From assembly GCA_951813535.1 (NCBI GenBank), contig OX638345.1, positions 2,105,158 through 2,169,157 of the forward strand: DNA of 64,000 bases, given 5' to 3'. The first letter of the stretch is position 1; every line of letters starts with the position of its first letter. The notes under the pieces are model-generated. The model was not told the origin of the DNA, ran no database searches, and worked only from the letters and a program-made list of their open reading frames with translations. This document shows, piece after piece, positions 40,962-49,299 of this stretch. This stretch comes from an uncultured Dehalococcoidia bacterium. Lineage in GTDB: Bacteria > Chloroflexota > Dehalococcoidia > Lucifugimonadales > UBA3495. Both the position numbers and the translations under genes were made by a program.

Positions 40962-43085
40962 CTATCCAGCGCTCACCACCAGCGCGTCCGCCGCCTTCAC
41001 TCCCTGGCCAACCGGCAGAACCATGAGCGGGTTGATGTCCAGCTCGCCCAGGGAACCCTCCAGTTGCGCCGCCATTCGCGAGACGCTCACCAGCACGTCG
41101 GCCAGCGCGTCCACGTCCGCCGCCGGCGCTCCCCTGAACCCGCGCAACAGCCGCGCTCCCTTCACCTCGTCGATCATCTCCAGGGCGTCGTCCCGTGTGA
41201 TCGGGCACAGCCGCAGCGCAACGTCGTTGTACACCTCAACCATCACGCCGCCCGTCCCAAACAGCAGTATCGGCCCCAACTGCGCGTCGTAGGACACGCC
41301 CACGATGGTCTCCACACCGCCGGACACCATCTCCTGCACCACCGCGCCGTCGATCCTCGCGTTGGCGTCATATCCACGCGCATTGGCGGTCACATCGTCA
41401 AATGCACTGCGAACCGCACCGGCGTCGCGCAATCCCAACCGTATCGCGCCCGCCTCCGTCTTGTGCAGGATGTCCGCCGAGTTCACCTTCAGGGCCACCG
41501 GATACCCGATCCGCTCCGCTGCTGCCACCGCCGCCTCGGCATCCGCAGCAAGCTCTTCGCGCGTGGTCGCCACGCCGAACGCGCGGATCAACCCCTTGCT
41601 GTCATACTCCGACAGCGCCCCGCCGCCCGACAGCGCTTTGCTCGCTTCGGCCTGTTCGCTGGTCATCTCGCCAGCCTGCGCGAAACCCCGGGCCAGACGT
41701 CTTTCCCGCCAGTCGTGGTAGTCGTTCAGGTACCGCACACCCGCCGCCAGCTTGTCCGGCACGTAGAACACCGGCACCCCCGCCTGCCGCAGCATCGGCA
41801 GACCCGACTGCGCGCCCCGCGTGCCCGTCCACAGGAACGCCACGGGCATCCCGCTGGCGTCCCGCTGCGCGATCACCTGTGTCGCCTGCGGATCCGCCCC
41901 CGCCGATGCCACCACCAGCGTGCCGATGCCCTCGTCCTCCGCCATGTACGACATGATCGCTGGGAAGTCGTCGCTGTTGGCGAACCCGGTCACGTCCGAC
42001 GGGTTGGCGGCCCACCCAAACCCCTTCAGGATGTCGTTGATCCCGTCCCGCGCCCGGTCCGATAGCGGCGGCAGGTCCAGGCCCGCCTGCCCGAACATAT
42101 CCGCGGTCAGGCTGCTGATCCCGCCCGAGTGCGAAACCACGGCAACCCCCCGCGTCGAAGGGCGTGGGCACCTTGCCATCATGTTCGACACCTGCAGCAG
42201 GTCGTCGTAGTCCTGCACCCGTATGACGCCGTACTGTGCGAACGCCGCCTCGTAGACCTCGTCCACGCCGGTCAGCGCCGCCGTGTGTGACCCGGCCGCC
42301 CGCGAGCCCAGGTCGGAACGCCCGATCTTGATCAGCACGATGGGTTTCCCGCGCTCCGCCGCCATTCGCGCCACTTCCAGGAACTTGCGGCCGTCCTTGA
42401 AACCCTCCACAAAGCCGGCGATGACCCGCGTGTCGTCGTCGTCCAGCAGGTACCGCGCAAAGTCGCAGAAGTCCAGATCCGCCTCGTTGCCCGTCGACAC
42501 GATGTAGGTGAATCCGATGCCTTCGTCCACCGCCCGTGTCAGGAAGGGCCCGAACGCCGACGCCCCGCTCTGGCACACCAGCCCGATCGGCCCGCTCAGT
42601 CCTCCCGCTCCACGCGAGCCTGCGCTGGCCCAGATGTCGTCCTTCAGGTTCGCCAGCCCCAGGCAGTTCGGCCCGCTCACCCGCATACCCGACTCCCGCG
42701 CGAACCGACCCAGTTCGGCCTGCAGGTCCCGCCGGTCATCGACGGCTCGTTCGGAGAACCCGGCCGAGATCACGATGGCGGACTTCGCGCCCTTCTCGTG
42801 GCTCTCCCGCAGCGTGTCCAGCACCGCGTGGTACGGCACTACCACGCCCACCACGTCCGGCGCCTCCGGCAACGCCGACACCGACGGATAGCACTGCAAC
42901 CCCTGCACCTCTTCGTAGCGCGGGTTCACCGGATACACGTTGACCCCATTCTCCATCGCGCCCATCGCGGACGCCACGAACCGCCCGCCGTACTGCATCC
43001 GCGGCGTCGCCCCCACCACCGCAATTGATCGCGGGTTCAGCATCCGGTCAATCGAAGCCAGCTGCGTATCATTCCAGAAATCCAT
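40962..43085 (-). CDS. ADP-forming acyl-CoA synthetase (acetate-CoA-ligase family), fused subunits
   Basis: This 707-residue protein carries the alpha part (CoA-binding SIAVVGATPRMQYGG, then ligase domain with GPNCLGL and the phospho-His segment SHTAALTG near residue 256) and a C-terminal ATP-grasp beta part (GYPVALKVNSADILHKTEAGAI split by turns, and LGELDINPLMV). Family members make an acyl-CoA from an acid, ATP and CoA, or the reverse. The ATG at 43085 starts MDFWNDTQLASIDRML, matching the family. Strong C-ending codon use is seen. The acid is unknown. DUF2332 follows directly downstream. Confidence 0.9.
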   Translation of the reverse strand: MDFWNDTQLASIDRMLNPRSIAVVGATPRMQYGGRFVASAMGAMENGVNVYPVNPRYEEVQGLQCYPSVSALPEAPDVVGVVVPYHAVLDTLRESHEKGAKSAIVISAGFSERAVDDRRDLQAELGRFARESGMRVSGPNCLGLANLKDDIWASAGSRGAGGLSGPIGLVCQSGASAFGPFLTRAVDEGIGFTYIVSTGNEADLDFCDFARYLLDDDDTRVIAGFVEGFKDGRKFLEVARMAAERGKPIVLIKIGRSDLGSRAAGSHTAALTGVDEVYEAAFAQYGVIRVQDYDDLLQVSNMMARCPRPSTRGVAVVSHSGGISSLTADMFGQAGLDLPPLSDRARDGINDILKGFGWAANPSDVTGFANSDDFPAIMSYMAEDEGIGTLVVASAGADPQATQVIAQRDASGMPVAFLWTGTRGAQSGLPMLRQAGVPVFYVPDKLAAGVRYLNDYHDWRERRLARGFAQAGEMTSEQAEASKALSGGGALSEYDSKGLIRAFGVATTREELAADAEAAVAAAERIGYPVALKVNSADILHKTEAGAIRLGLRDAGAVRSAFDDVTANARGYDANARIDGAVVQEMVSGGVETIVGVSYDAQLGPILLFGTGGVMVEVYNDVALRLCPITRDDALEMIDEVKGARLLRGFRGAPAADVDALADVLVSVSRMAAQLEGSLGELDINPLMVLPVGQGVKAADALVVSAG

Positions 43086-43416
43086 CGGTGTACTCCAAAG
43101 GCTTTGTTTTGTGATGTAGGTCGTTGGCATTCTCAGCCGTACGCTAGCACTTCGCTGTATCGAAACGGAGATCAAGTTTCCCGGTAGTCGGCCTCAAGAC
43201 CAGTGCATAATCCCGCTCTGGCTTCGACGGACTTTTCCGACCCGAAGACGATGTCGTCCGTTATGGGACCCTCTCTGCTAGCAATTTCAGCCAAGACTTG
43301 CTCGGATACTCCAAACACACCAGCATGGTTCTTGGTTGTCATCGGCCACGGTTTTTGGGTTCTCTGCCAAGTGTTCCCTGGTGGTATCGGCAAGTCCAAA
43401 AACGAGGCGTGGCTTG
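43086..43416. other. Intergenic gap with only a doubtful short reading frame
   Basis: This 331-nt gap has one minus-strand frame of about 56 codons (ATG at 43342, stop at 43172) reading MTTKNHAGVFGVSEQVLAEI and beyond. It lacks a clear ribosome site and a recognised family, so it is not called as a gene. GC content falls here compared with the flanking synthetase gene. Confidence 0.4.
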
Positions 43417-44424
43417 TCAGTCAGCAAATGCGCCGGGGTACAGGACCTTGGTCGCCTCTAGTATCGAAGCCCAGGCTTTTTCTTGGGCTGTGTCTGGCGA
43501 ACTTGGCATATCGTCGCTCACGGCGAAGTCCCGCTCCATCTGGGCTTCTATGAGTTGGTGGCTGCTGAAGCGTTGCGACAGCAGAGAACCTATTATTTCG
43601 ATTGCGCGTTCAGTTCCATTATCCATGCAGGATGCCACGTTTATCGCAGCTTTCAGCCTAATTTCTTCTTCCTCGCATTCGACGGCGACGGACAACAGAG
43701 CTTCGCTCGCCATTTCCCAGTCGCCCAACTCGACCACCTTTAGAGCAGCATCTAGCCTTTGTTGATCTTCCGCGTTGACATCGTCGTCAACTGCCAGTGA
43801 TAAAAACGCTTTAGCTGCGGCAGCACTGTCGCCGACTGCGGAGAGCGTACAGGCTGCATTCCAACGATCCATGCGACTGTACTTGTCATCCTCTGGCCAC
43901 ACGCCCTTTTCAGTGATTACCTTCAATACTTCGACAGCGTCCGCGATTTTGCCCGCTTTAGCCATTCTTTCGGCTGCTAACATGCGATGCTCCGCTTCGT
44001 CGCCCATGTCAACGTCGCCTTCGTTAGCGAAGTAGAGTACCGCTTTGTAGCCGGATACACCCGCCACGGTGTCGCCCATCCTGAGGATTTCCTGTGCTGC
44101 CTCTTCGCGGTCTTCCGTCCCAAAATCGTCATTCTCACATATTGCGGCAAGTATGCCGACGGCTGCCTCCTCACATCCTAGATTTGCGACTTCCCGCGCA
44201 ATCTTGAGGTGGTGCGCGCCTTCGTCGCTCGTGTACGAGCCCAGAGTGAGGCTTTCGTCCAGCTCAACGAGGGCAGCAACTGCAACTGCAGCCCCCCCGA
44301 GATTGGCGGTAATCAAGGCCGCTTGGATTCTGCGCTCGACGGCAAATTCGGCGTCGCTGTCGTTGACCATCTCAAGCAGGAATTTGATAGCTTCTTCGAC
44401 CTCGTTGGAGCGTTGTTGGCCCAT
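43417..44424 (-). CDS. Helical-repeat protein (HEAT/TPR-like), unknown function
   Basis: This 335-residue soluble protein is made of repeated helix pairs of about 35-40 residues, such as RIQAALITANLGGAAVAVAAL, then LKIAREVANLGCEEAAVGIL, then RMAKAGKIADAVEVLKVI. Such repeats bind peptides or form scaffolds. ATG at 44424 is preceded by GGAGGAG about 4 nt away. Base composition is lower in GC than in the genes on both sides. No catalytic motif is present. Its role is unknown. Confidence 0.78.
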   Translation of the reverse strand: MGQQRSNEVEEAIKFLLEMVNDSDAEFAVERRIQAALITANLGGAAVAVAALVELDESLTLGSYTSDEGAHHLKIAREVANLGCEEAAVGILAAICENDDFGTEDREEAAQEILRMGDTVAGVSGYKAVLYFANEGDVDMGDEAEHRMLAAERMAKAGKIADAVEVLKVITEKGVWPEDDKYSRMDRWNAACTLSAVGDSAAAAKAFLSLAVDDDVNAEDQQRLDAALKVVELGDWEMASEALLSVAVECEEEEIRLKAAINVASCMDNGTERAIEIIGSLLSQRFSSHQLIEAQMERDFAVSDDMPSSPDTAQEKAWASILEATKVLYPGAFAD

Positions 44425-44472
44425 AACTCCTCCGTTCCATGGCTGGCGATTGCGCGCCGCATGGTACAACCC

Positions 44473-46191
44473 CTATGTCTCCCCCGACCGCCGCGCGTCC
44501 GCCCGCCAGTCGTCCGGACTCGGCCCTCGGTCGATCAGCACGTCCACCACCGCCGGCAGACCCGACGCCCGCGCGTCCCGCAGCGCGTCGGCCAGGTTCC
44601 TCGAGTCCGCCACCTGAACGCCGAAGCACCCGAACCCCCGCGCCACCGCCGCGTTGTCCGTCTCTGCGAACTCCGACGCGATGTACTGCCCCGGCGCCTG
44701 GTGGTGCCGCACCATCCCCAGCGCGCCGTCGTTGAACACCACGCAGACGATCGGCAGGTTGTACTGCATCGCCGTCGACAGCGCGTTCACCGTCATCATG
44801 TACCCGCCGTCTCCCGTCACCGACACCACCTGCCGCCCGGGATACGCGATCTGGAGCCCCACCGACGCCGGCAGTCCCCAGCCCATGCCGGCCGTGCCGC
44901 CCGGGCAGAAGAACGTGTGCGCCTGCTGCGACTGGAACAAGTGCGCCATCCACGTCCGGTTGTTCCCCGCGTCCAGCGCGTACACCGTGTCCGCCGGCAT
45001 CGTCTCCTGCAGGACTCGCACCACCCGCTGCGGCAGCACCGGCGACGAATCGGTGTACAGCCCGGCGTCCTCGTAGAACCCGGCGTCCCTCTTCCGTCCC
45101 GGCAGCGCTCCGGCCCACTCGCTCCGGTCGCCGGCCGTGGATGCCGATGCATCCGCCGACGCGTCCACCAGTTGCCCCAGGATGCTCCCCGCGTCGCCGA
45201 TCAGCCCCAGCTCCACCGGGAAGGTCCAGCCGGCGTTCCGGTCATCGATGTCGATCTGGATGATCCGCTGTCCCCGCGGGTTGAACGTGTTGGGCCGCTC
45301 CCGCACCGTGTCCTGCGGGCTCAGCTTCGCCCCCACGATCACCACCGTGTCGGCGTCGCCCACCGCCCGGTTCGCCGCCTCCTGCCCGTAGACCCCGACC
45401 ATGCCCACCGACAGCGGGTGCGTCTCCGCGATGGCCGACTTCCCCTTGTAGCTGGTCGCAACCGGCGCGTTCCACTGCTCTGCCAGTTGCTCCAGCAGAT
45501 CGTGTGCCCCCGCCATGTGCACCCCGTTCCCCGCCACTATCACCGGCCGCCGCGATTGCGACAGAATTTCGACCGCTTTCTCGATGTCCGCCGGCGCCGC
45601 CTGCGGCTTGGCCGTGTTCAGGTACCCCGCCGTGTCGTGGATGAACGGCGGCGACTCCAGGTCAACCTCGCCTCCGATGGACGCCGAACGCATCAGCAGG
45701 CACGCCGGACCCGGCCGCCCGCTCATCGAGTGCTTGATCGCCAGCTGCGCCCCCAGCGCCGCTTCCTTGGGCGAGGTCGCCAGCGTCGTGTACTTCGTCA
45801 TCGACCGGAAGATGTTGTGCAGGTCGATGCTCCCGTACTCGCCGGCCCCCGACTGGTTCGCCGGATGCTGCCCCACGCCGCCATCCGACGTGTCCGTCAG
45901 CACCAGCATCGGGCTGCTGCTCAGCATTGCTTCCATGATGCCGAACGCGGCGTTCGACCCCATGAACAGCCCCTGCCCCATGATCACCGCCGGCTTTCCC
46001 GTGGCCCGCGCGTAGGCGTCGGCCATGATCGCCGCGGTCTGCTCGTGCCGCGTCAGGTACGTGTTGATGGCAGGTTCCTTCCCCACCAGGTTGGTGAAAA
46101 TCTGCCCCGTCCCGCCGCCCGGTATCCCGAACACGGCATCAATCCCCGCCTCCTCCAGAAACTGCACAATCAACTCATGAGCCTGCGGCAT
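44473..46191 (-). CDS. ThDP-binding acetolactate-synthase-like enzyme
   Basis: This 572-residue IlvB-superfamily enzyme begins MPQAHELIVQFLEEAGIDAV. It has the Glu-containing ThDP segment YLTRHEQTAAIMADAYARATG (about 45-65), a central domain with RRPVIVAGNGVHMAGAHDL, and a C-terminal GDGGYMMTVNALSTAMQYNLP. ATG at 46191 has AGGAG 7 nt upstream; a longer frame upstream is not coding. No small subunit is near. The upstream neighbour is a divergent restriction-modification pair. The substrate is unknown; sequence distance to the other two ThDP enzymes in the window suggests separate reactions. Confidence 0.9.
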   Translation of the reverse strand: MPQAHELIVQFLEEAGIDAVFGIPGGGTGQIFTNLVGKEPAINTYLTRHEQTAAIMADAYARATGKPAVIMGQGLFMGSNAAFGIMEAMLSSSPMLVLTDTSDGGVGQHPANQSGAGEYGSIDLHNIFRSMTKYTTLATSPKEAALGAQLAIKHSMSGRPGPACLLMRSASIGGEVDLESPPFIHDTAGYLNTAKPQAAPADIEKAVEILSQSRRPVIVAGNGVHMAGAHDLLEQLAEQWNAPVATSYKGKSAIAETHPLSVGMVGVYGQEAANRAVGDADTVVIVGAKLSPQDTVRERPNTFNPRGQRIIQIDIDDRNAGWTFPVELGLIGDAGSILGQLVDASADASASTAGDRSEWAGALPGRKRDAGFYEDAGLYTDSSPVLPQRVVRVLQETMPADTVYALDAGNNRTWMAHLFQSQQAHTFFCPGGTAGMGWGLPASVGLQIAYPGRQVVSVTGDGGYMMTVNALSTAMQYNLPIVCVVFNDGALGMVRHHQAPGQYIASEFAETDNAAVARGFGCFGVQVADSRNLADALRDARASGLPAVVDVLIDRGPSPDDWRADARRSGET

Positions 46192-46462
46192 GGTGGTCTC
46201 CTGAAATGCGTTACATAAAATCGGCAAGCAACCCGCCCGCCAAGTAGCGCCGATGATACCCACACCCCGCCGGCCGGTCAACAAACCACGCCTCACCGAG
46301 ACAGCCCGAAGTTGACCCACAATACTTTCATCACTAGGATTCAAACAGTTCCACCGTTGTACGCGGAACTGGGTGCGGCATTGAATGGTCTGCCGCATCC
46401 GGGTTTGATCGAGCAAGCGAATGACCTACGCTCCCCGGTGGCCCGTCAGTGCATGTCTAGTA

Positions 46463-46491
46463 TTGATTGGTGGTTTAGATAATGCTATTAT
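46463..46491 (+). promoter_or_regulatory. Promoter of the restriction-modification genes
   Basis: TTGATT (46463-46468) and TATTAT (46486-46491) are 17 nt apart. Transcription would start near 46498, giving a leader of about 70 nt to the ATG at 46568. This argues against starting the methyltransferase at the earlier ATG 46421. Confidence 0.6.
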
Positions 46492-46567
46492 CGGCACATG
46501 CGTACTAAAATGCGATCCCGTTGAGTCGCCCCGGGCTTTCTACAAATCGGACCTAGATTTTCGCGTT

Positions 46568-47515
46568 ATGAGTTTTCAGACTACAGACCTGCCTGGTGCA
46601 ATCGCGGAACCGCGGAGCACCGCCAGTTTCGCGTACCAACGACCTTTGGTTCCGGATCGACCCTGTCGCTATCGTGTCGTGAAGGACCAGCAATCGTTGA
46701 TCGCCTGCGAAGATGCGCTTTCCTTTACCCAAAACATCGCCGACGGCAGCGTCAAGCTCGTCGTCACTTCGCCTCCATATAACCTCGGTAAATCGTACGA
46801 ACGGCGAAGGACGATCGACGAATATCTGGCAGAGCAAGAACTGGTTATCGAAGAGTGCGTGCGCGCCTTGCACCCCTCAGGGTCGATATGCTGGCAAGTA
46901 GGTAACTACGTCGACAACGGAGAGATCATCCCGCTGGATACCATTTTCTATCCGATCTTCAGGGATCTGGGATTGAAATTGCGCAATCGCATCGTGTGGC
47001 ATTTCGGGCACGGGCTGCACAGTACCAAACGCCTGTCCGGACGCTATGAGACGATCAATTGGTGGACGAAGTCCAACAAATACACTTGGAATCTGGATCC
47101 GATCAGAGTTCCGTCCAAATATCCCAATAAGCGCCATTTCAAGGGACCAAATGCCGGTCAGTTATCGGGCAATCCGAAGGGCAAGAATCCCAGCGATGTC
47201 TGGGAGTTTCCCAATGTCAAGCACAACCATCCTGAAAAAACCGTGCATCCTTGCCAATTTCCCGTTGAGTTAGTGGAACGGCTCGTTTTGTCGATGACTG
47301 ACCCCGGGGATCGCGTTTATGACCCATATATGGGTGTAGGTTCGTCCGTTGTTGCAGCGTTGATGCACGACCGTATCGGTTATGGTTGTGACAATGTCAT
47401 GGAATACGTGGATATCGCAGCCGAGCGAGTACGACAACTGCGCTTGGGACGATTGCGCACGCGACCGATGGGTAAACCGATTTACGATCCTAACCAGCGC
47501 AACGGCGGGCATTGA
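46568..47515 (+). CDS. Type II DNA methyltransferase (N4-cytosine or N6-adenine)
   Basis: This 315-residue amino-DNA methyltransferase has the catalytic motif TSPPYNLGKSY (about residue 66) before the SAM-binding motif RVYDPYMGVGSSVVAAL (about 255), the beta-type order. SPPY is common in N4-cytosine enzymes, including those paired with BglII-like nucleases. ATG at 46568 fits the promoter and the conserved region. It overlaps the nuclease gene by 1 nt (TGATG). Codons and GC content are lower than in the neighbours, suggesting acquisition by transfer. Confidence 0.86.
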   Translation: MSFQTTDLPGAIAEPRSTASFAYQRPLVPDRPCRYRVVKDQQSLIACEDALSFTQNIADGSVKLVVTSPPYNLGKSYERRRTIDEYLAEQELVIEECVRALHPSGSICWQVGNYVDNGEIIPLDTIFYPIFRDLGLKLRNRIVWHFGHGLHSTKRLSGRYETINWWTKSNKYTWNLDPIRVPSKYPNKRHFKGPNAGQLSGNPKGKNPSDVWEFPNVKHNHPEKTVHPCQFPVELVERLVLSMTDPGDRVYDPYMGVGSSVVAALMHDRIGYGCDNVMEYVDIAAERVRQLRLGRLRTRPMGKPIYDPNQRNGGH

Positions 47516-48126
47516 TGCAGATCAAATCCATATACTCGCACCTTAACGGGGAAGAATTCTTGTTGGTTCATCATCGCGATCTTTGGGACGAAGTTAAACA
47601 CGTCATCTTCTCGGTGGATGCTGAGGCGTGCCGAACCAAAGTTTCTCGCGAACGGACGATGCCCGGCAAGCTGCTGTACTCGCCCAAGGATATGAATGAT
47701 GCGTTCAAGGCGGAGTTCAAATCCAAGGGTTGGGGAGAACGCCGGAATTCATTCTATGTCGCTCCAGACGAGAGATTGCTTCGTGGCATCTACGATCTCA
47801 CGGATGACGAACAAAGGAACCGCATTGAAGCCGCTGGCTATGATCCCATCTTGTCCTACAACCAAACCGACTACCTGAAGGACCGCGTGGCCATCGAAAT
47901 TCAGTTCGGGAAGTACGCCTTCGTTGCCCACGACCTTTTTGTTAAGCACTTAAGCTTCTACGTTGCGGAAATCATTGATGTGGGGATCGAAATTCTTCCC
48001 ATGAAGGAGCTCGAACGAGAGATGTCCTCGGGGGTGCCGTATTTCGAGCGTGACCTAATGAATGTTGTTCGCCAGGGTAGGGGCGTCCCCTCCGTTCCGC
48101 TCGTATTGGTCGGTGTGGCGCCATAG
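47515..48126 (+). CDS. BglII/BstYI-family type II restriction endonuclease
   Basis: This 203-residue nuclease resembles the BglII/BstYI group (AGATCT / RGATCY cutters). The active-site segment reads NQTDYLKDRVAIEIQFGKYAF, giving Asp, Glu, and Gln in the D-x9-E-x-Q pattern of that family. A conserved C-terminal run includes IDVGIEILPMKELEREMSSG and RQGRGVPSVPLVLVGVAP. It is coupled to the methyltransferase by the TGATG overlap, so they form one type II system. The GATC-core target is an inference. Confidence 0.85.
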   Translation: MQIKSIYSHLNGEEFLLVHHRDLWDEVKHVIFSVDAEACRTKVSRERTMPGKLLYSPKDMNDAFKAEFKSKGWGERRNSFYVAPDERLLRGIYDLTDDEQRNRIEAAGYDPILSYNQTDYLKDRVAIEIQFGKYAFVAHDLFVKHLSFYVAEIIDVGIEILPMKELEREMSSGVPYFERDLMNVVRQGRGVPSVPLVLVGVAP

Positions 48127-49299
48127 CGACGCCACATCACCACCCGTTTCGACACTCTGTTCATTGGCACCGCTTCGGAGCGTTAGCTTGGCGCCGTCGA
48201 CCGACACTCGAAGCGTGGTGCATCGGTTACCTGAGGGCGCCCTCGCGGCCTATTGGGCGCGTCGCCATCTTTTCACAGCAAATGGTTTACCGAACTCCCA
48301 TCCACGGCGGCGAGACCCGACCTGAGTCCGCCAGGCTGTCGGTCGGGTTTTCGAGGTAATCCGGATGCCTTGATCGTGCGTATTCCGAGGCCAAAACAGA
48401 TCGCCGGCAGATAAACCCATATGGCAACCCGCGAGATTGAAAACCGGCATACCGGTTCGTCACGTATCGGCAGCCGAACTGCCAACGTTTGTCGCATCCA
48501 CCCGACAAAAGGTGGCGCACTACGCAGAGCGCGACGAGTTGGCCAGTGACATGATGGCCGCGCTTGTCGACCGCGAGGCGATAGTGCCCACCCTCCACGT
48601 CATCAATTGGCACCACCCCTTTTCCAGACTGAAATGCCTCCTCGACGTTAACTCCACAGTTGGACTTGCTGAGGCAGATGGAGCCAGATAGCCCAAAACT
48701 CGCCTCGATGATTATCTGTCGCCCCCGCCCTTATCAAAACCCGAACGCCTGTGCTATCATAGCCGTGCAGGCGAAAAGTACCGGTTCCGACCAGGTTCCG
48801 AGCGTTCACGGCCAATCAGCACCAAGTCGCTGCCGGCTTGGGAGATTGTCTCTGATCGCATTAATCAGGGTAGTCGCCCCGGCCACCGGGCCCGCCACAG
48901 CCCGCCATGCCGTGGGTATGGACAATGAGAGCAAAAAACCCCAGCGCACCACCTCCGGCCGTAGGGCTGATACCGCTCGGAACCTGGTCACCAACCGCAA
49001 ATCCATCGCCTGCACCATCAAACACCTGGAGGCATACCATCGCAACATCGGTTTGAGTTCCCGCGTCGGCAGCGTTATCGCCTGTGTCCTGCCGGCGCCA
49101 GATCATTACGGAGCACGCGGTTGACATAACTGATCCGTATAAATCCCGTGCATCCTGTCCATCCATGCCATGATCCCCGGTTGACCCCGTCCCCGCGCTG
49201 CCCTATCATCCCGGCCATCACACAAGAGTCCCTTCTCCCGCATCGGGAGAGGGCTGGGTTGAGGGTACAACCTCGCCCGCCGCCAGGAGAGGTGCAGCC
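48127..49299. other. Long intergenic region with no convincing gene
   Basis: This 1,173-nt stretch follows the restriction-modification pair. Open frames on both strands overlap each other, lack ribosome sites and show no family motifs. It holds an isolated TATCAT box at 48755, inside the inverted end CGCCTG...CAGGCG, a 9-nt-periodic repeat (49142-49168), and the palindrome-like CTTCTCCC...GGGAGAGGG at 49232-49254. It may be decayed accessory DNA. Confidence 0.55.
49142..49168. repeat. Short interspersed 9-nt-periodic repeat
   Basis: AATCCCGTGC-ATCCTGTCC-ATCC belongs to the same family as the copies at 31608 and 38968. Confidence 0.5.

Noticed and set aside
43172-43342. Short minus-strand frame of about 56 codons
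   Set aside because: There is no ribosome site and no recognised family; it is too weak to call.
46421-46567. Upstream extension of the DNA methyltransferase to ATG 46421
   Set aside because: A good promoter lies inside this extension (46463-46491), and the extra residues lack family similarity.
48660-49124. Plus-strand frame in the long intergenic region
   Set aside because: There is no ribosome site or motif; other strands are equally open.
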